In this document: one piece after another, positions 4,482-6,116 of the stretch | Position numbering within the stretch: position 1 is the first letter of the stretch | How the letters are laid out: the number at the start of each line of letters is the position of its first letter | Source of the DNA: Armatimonadota bacterium | GTDB taxonomy: Bacteria; Armatimonadota; Armatimonadia; Armatimonadales; Armatimonadaceae | Reading direction: 5' to 3' | Assembly: GCA_014381035.1 (NCBI GenBank) | Contig: JACMIS010000827.1 | Span: forward strand, 1-6,116 | DNA: 6,116 nucleotides | Position numbers and translations under genes: made by a program | The notes under the pieces: generated by a model | What the model saw: the letters and a program-made list of their open reading frames with translations, nothing else | What the model was told of the DNA's origin: nothing | Databases searched by the model: none

Positions 4482-5020
4482 TGCTGCGCCTTTCGCTCTA
4501 TTTCCGCCGCGATATTATCCGGCGTTCGATCCGATGTATCTACGATCACATGCGCCGTTTGCTGGTAGCGCGGTCCCCGTTCGCCGAGAAGGGTCAAGAT
4601 ATGCGTGAGAAGGTCTTTGTCGCCGCGATTCGCCAGAAGCGGACGGTCGGCTTCACGACGCTCTGTGCGCGAGACGACCACGTCCGCCCGCGCCGTCAAC
4701 CAGACGACCAGTCCCGCCGAACGGAGCACCGGGATGTTTTCGTCACGCAGGACCGCGCCGCCGCCGGTCGCAATAACGAGTCGCTCGCCCGCGCACAAAC
4801 CGGTCAGGATCTGGGTTTCACGCCGTCGAAAACCGTCCTCGCCTTCGTTTTTAAACAGCGTCGGAATGTCGCACCCGGCGACTTCGGCGAGTCGTGTGTC
4901 GGAATCCACGTATCGCCAGCCATTCCCAAGGCGTGTCGCAAGCGATCTGCCAACCGTGGATTTCCCGCACCCCATAAAGCCCACCAGAACGATGTTGCGG
5001 GGGAAGTTTTCTTCGTGCAT
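4469..5020 (-). CDS. aroK: Shikimate kinase
   Basis: 183 aa, normal for the family. It phosphorylates shikimate at the 3-OH with ATP, the fifth step of the shikimate pathway. Seen: Walker A GFMGCGKST (14-22), the shikimate-binding DSDTRL (39-44) and FRRRE (64-68), ATGGGAVL (84-91, glycine-rich substrate site), the lid segment RREADRPLL (121-129) with Arg126, and RGPRYQQTA (148-156). The start at 5020 is chosen because homology begins right after it. An open frame continues upstream to 5191, but that part has no family resemblance, runs through the promoter and overlaps the divergent gene. First gene of the operon. TATCAT eight bases before the ATG predicts a nearly leaderless mRNA. Confidence 0.95.
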   Translation of the reverse strand: MHEENFPRNIVLVGFMGCGKSTVGRSLATRLGNGWRYVDSDTRLAEVAGCDIPTLFKNEGEDGFRRRETQILTGLCAGERLVIATGGGAVLRDENIPVLRSAGLVVWLTARADVVVSRTERREADRPLLANRGDKDLLTHILTLLGERGPRYQQTAHVIVDTSDRTPDNIAAEIERKAQHWQK

Positions 5021-5028
5021 CGTTTCGT

Positions 5029-5037
5029 ATGATAACA
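5029..5037 (-). promoter_or_regulatory. Extended -10 promoter (TGTTATCAT) of the aroK operon
   Basis: On the minus strand TG-T-TATCAT (5037-5029) forms an extended -10 box, eight bases before the aroK ATG. The predicted transcription start is within about two bases of the start codon. No convincing -35 hexamer is seen at the usual distance. Confidence 0.5.
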
Positions 5038-5057
5038 CGGATGCGACAAAAATCGCC

Positions 5058-5066
5058 TGTGGATAA
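5058..5066. promoter_or_regulatory. DnaA-box match (TTATCCACA on minus strand)
   Basis: TGTGGATAA on the plus strand is the exact complement of the consensus DnaA box TTATCCACA. It is in the divergent intergenic region, ending five bases before the TATAAT of the plus-strand gene and about 20 bases upstream of the aroK -10 box, where a bound protein could affect both promoters. It is a single copy with no cluster or AT-rich unwinding region, so not an origin. Nine-base matches also arise by chance. Confidence 0.4.
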
Positions 5067-5071
5067 CGGGG

Positions 5072-5077
5072 TATAAT
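5072..5077 (+). promoter_or_regulatory. -10 element (TATAAT) of the plus-strand gene
   Basis: A perfect TATAAT 19 bases before the ATG at 5097. The predicted transcript would start near 5084 with a leader of about 13 nt holding only a weak GGGA as ribosome binding site. No clear -35 hexamer; the DnaA-box match occupies the spacer. Confidence 0.55.
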
Positions 5078-5096
5078 TCGCACGGGAATAACGAAC

Positions 5097-5750
5097 ATGG
5101 AACTCTCCGCCTCGGAACAAGACGAATCCACACTGCCGGTAAAGCCACCCTCTGCCCAGATGAAGCGCAACTTTTCCGGCTTGTCGCTCAAGGAAGCGAT
5201 GCGCTATACCGGGCAAACAGACTTTCTGTCCTGGGAGATCAAAGCCGAACCACGCCCACCGAGCGCGTTCCTATCCGAGGCATTGAGACGCTTCGATTCG
5301 TTCAGCCTGACCAATTCTGAAGCCGCGAAACTGCTCCTGATTGATATTCTGCTCACCGAAACCATGCCGCAATTTCCACGCCTGCGCGTATGGAAAGGGG
5401 AACCCCTGGAAAGCGTGACACTTACCGGGATTGCGGACTACCTACTCGCACCCAAACGAGCCTTCGTAGAAACGCCGCTTCTCTGCGCTGTGGAAGCGAA
5501 GCGTGACGATTTCGCGCAGGGACGCGCACAGTGCGTGGCGGAGATGGCGGCTTGCCGCGGGGTGAACGAGGCGGACGGTCACCGGATCGATGTATACGGC
5601 GTAGTCAGCAACGGGCAGGGGTGGGAATTTTATCGACTCGCTCACGCGGGAGGCGTCTACGTGACAGAACTTTATACGATGAAGTTTTTACCGCAACTGT
5701 TAGCCGCCCTGCATCACGTCTGCGCCGCGTGTGAGCGCAACATACCTTAG
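5097..5750 (+). CDS. Uncharacterised protein with a PD-(D/E)XK nuclease-like core
   Basis: 217 aa. I do not recognise a named family. The middle holds LTGIADYLLAP (109-119), then LLCAVEAKRDD (128-138), then QGRAQCVAEM (141-150), then VYGVVSNGQGWEFYRL (166-181). The spacing of Asp114, Glu133-x-Lys135 and Gln145 is that of a PD-(D/E)XK fold, in which Asp and Glu bind metal and Lys assists phosphodiester cleavage. From memory, proteins with this EAK ... QC ... YG-x-V-x-x-G-x-x-W-x-F pattern are common as hypothetical proteins in cyanobacteria and related phyla, without known function. No signal peptide or membrane segment is seen. An alternative start is Met22 at 5160. It stands alone on the plus strand, divergent from aroK, so the neighbourhood gives no clue to its role. 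It could be a nuclease or a non-catalytic relative. Confidence 0.8.
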   Translation: MELSASEQDESTLPVKPPSAQMKRNFSGLSLKEAMRYTGQTDFLSWEIKAEPRPPSAFLSEALRRFDSFSLTNSEAAKLLLIDILLTETMPQFPRLRVWKGEPLESVTLTGIADYLLAPKRAFVETPLLCAVEAKRDDFAQGRAQCVAEMAACRGVNEADGHRIDVYGVVSNGQGWEFYRLAHAGGVYVTELYTMKFLPQLLAALHHVCAACERNIP

Positions 5751-5769
5751 GCGTTCGCCCGAACGTCCT
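5749..5769. terminator. Hairpin between convergent genes
   Basis: CGTTCG (5752-5757) pairs with CGAACG (5760-5765), extended by AGG (5749-5751) with CCT (5767-5769) across a bulged T. It overlaps the stop codons of both the plus-strand gene and the NlpC/P60 gene. There is no T-run on either strand, so its strength as a terminator is doubtful. Confidence 0.4.
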
Positions 5770-6116
5770 ACGGCAGAAACCGCTTCACAATGACCTCGCG
5801 CCGCCGCCAGATGGTGGACTTGCTGACCGCGCCGTTCGTGCTCGTGCTACTGCCGCCGACCGTTTCCGCCGTTCGCCCGTTGCCGATATAGAGCGCGACA
5901 TGACCGGGAAAAACGAGCGTGTCGCCGTAGCGCAGTTCGTCGCGGACCCGCGTTCCCATCCGTGTCTCGCCCATCTGCTTCGAGGTGCGCGGCAGGTTGA
6001 CGCCGACCGTGCGATGCACCGCGCCGACAAATCCGGAACAGTCCGCGCCCGATTTCGTCTGCCCGCCCCAGCGATACGGCACCCCCTGCCATTCATCAAT
6101 TCCGGCCAAAAGTCGC
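5768..6116 (-). CDS. NlpC/P60 (C40) cell-wall hydrolase, C-terminal part; start outside window
   Basis: The frame is open to the window edge, so the visible 116 codons are the C-terminal catalytic domain only. Seen: DEWQGVPYRWGGQTKSGADCSG in outline, i.e. the PYRWGG and DCSGFV blocks that mark NlpC/P60, with the catalytic Cys in DCSG, then LPRTSKQM, and a GHVALYIGNGR block carrying the catalytic His, then the C-terminus KRFLP. A TTG at 6109 could be read as a start, but the YRWGG block would then lie only ten residues in and the frame continues upstream, so truncation by the window is more likely. These enzymes cut peptide bonds in peptidoglycan stems, outside the cytoplasm; a signal peptide or SH3 domains would be in the missing part. 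The third member of the usual triad (His, Asn or Gln) is not obvious in the AETVGG region. Confidence 0.85.
   Translation of the reverse strand, partial: RLLAGIDEWQGVPYRWGGQTKSGADCSGFVGAVHRTVGVNLPRTSKQMGETRMGTRVRDELRYGDTLVFPGHVALYIGNGRTAETVGGSSTSTNGAVSKSTIWRRREVIVKRFLP

Noticed and set aside
4481..5066. Plus-strand open frames opposite aroK (4481-5032, 4605-5066)
   Set aside because: They are antisense shadows of a confidently identified gene in G+C-rich DNA, arginine-rich and without motifs.
4469..5191. Longer aroK reading frame starting at 5191
   Set aside because: The extra 57 residues show no kinase similarity, cross the divergent promoter region and overlap the plus-strand gene; ATG at 5020 fits the family and the -10 box.

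Overview
This is a bacterial chromosomal segment of fairly high G+C content. Protein genes are compact and mostly on the minus strand, and there is an unusual tRNA-like cluster between 507 and 1238. The genes are shikimate-pathway enzymes, a GHMP sugar kinase, a sugar-phosphate nucleotidyltransferase with a left-handed beta-helix tail, an M20 amidohydrolase and an NlpC/P60 hydrolase. I see no phage, plasmid or transposon genes. The phylum cannot be fixed from the sequence. TATAAT boxes placed directly against start codons suggest a lineage that tolerates leaderless mRNAs.

Layout. 1-457 (minus): N-terminal part of an M20-family amidohydrolase, with a TATAAT six bases before its ATG. 507-1238 (minus): an array of five tRNA-like units. 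Two of them (956-1099 and 786-929) have matching acceptor, D, anticodon and T stems, but the anticodon loop is interrupted by about 70 nt. Removing it gives ordinary loops reading Pro(UGG) and Trp(CCA). A third unit (507-666) has a similar insert and perhaps an Ile(UAU) anticodon. Two others (1128-1238 and about 719-786) keep only the 3' part of the insert and look rearranged or decayed. 1296-1328: a strong hairpin terminator. 1327-5020 (minus): a tight four-gene operon, read as aroK, aroB, sugar-1-phosphate nucleotidyltransferase, heptose-7-phosphate-type kinase. 5021-5096: a 76-bp divergent promoter region with a perfect DnaA-box match. 5097-5750 (plus): an uncharacterised protein with a PD-(D/E)XK-like core. 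5749-5769: a shared hairpin. 5768-6116 (minus): C-terminal part of an NlpC/P60 cell-wall hydrolase whose start lies outside the window.

How the genes work together. AroK and AroB are shikimate-pathway steps toward aromatic amino acids. The two downstream genes fit the making of a nucleotide-activated sugar, most likely GDP-D-glycero-alpha-D-manno-heptose, for a surface glycan. Overlaps of 13 nt and 4 nt and a 6-nt gap indicate co-transcription and translational coupling.

The part most worth attention is the tRNA cluster. The inserts share a 3' end (GGUUAUC) and, in three units, a foldable core: a hairpin flanked by two interlocking helices, i.e. a pseudoknot, whose paired bases differ between units while staying complementary. 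This looks like a family of very small structured introns in bacterial tRNA genes. They do not fit group I, group II or simple archaeal-type introns as I know them. Splicing itself is inferred, not shown.
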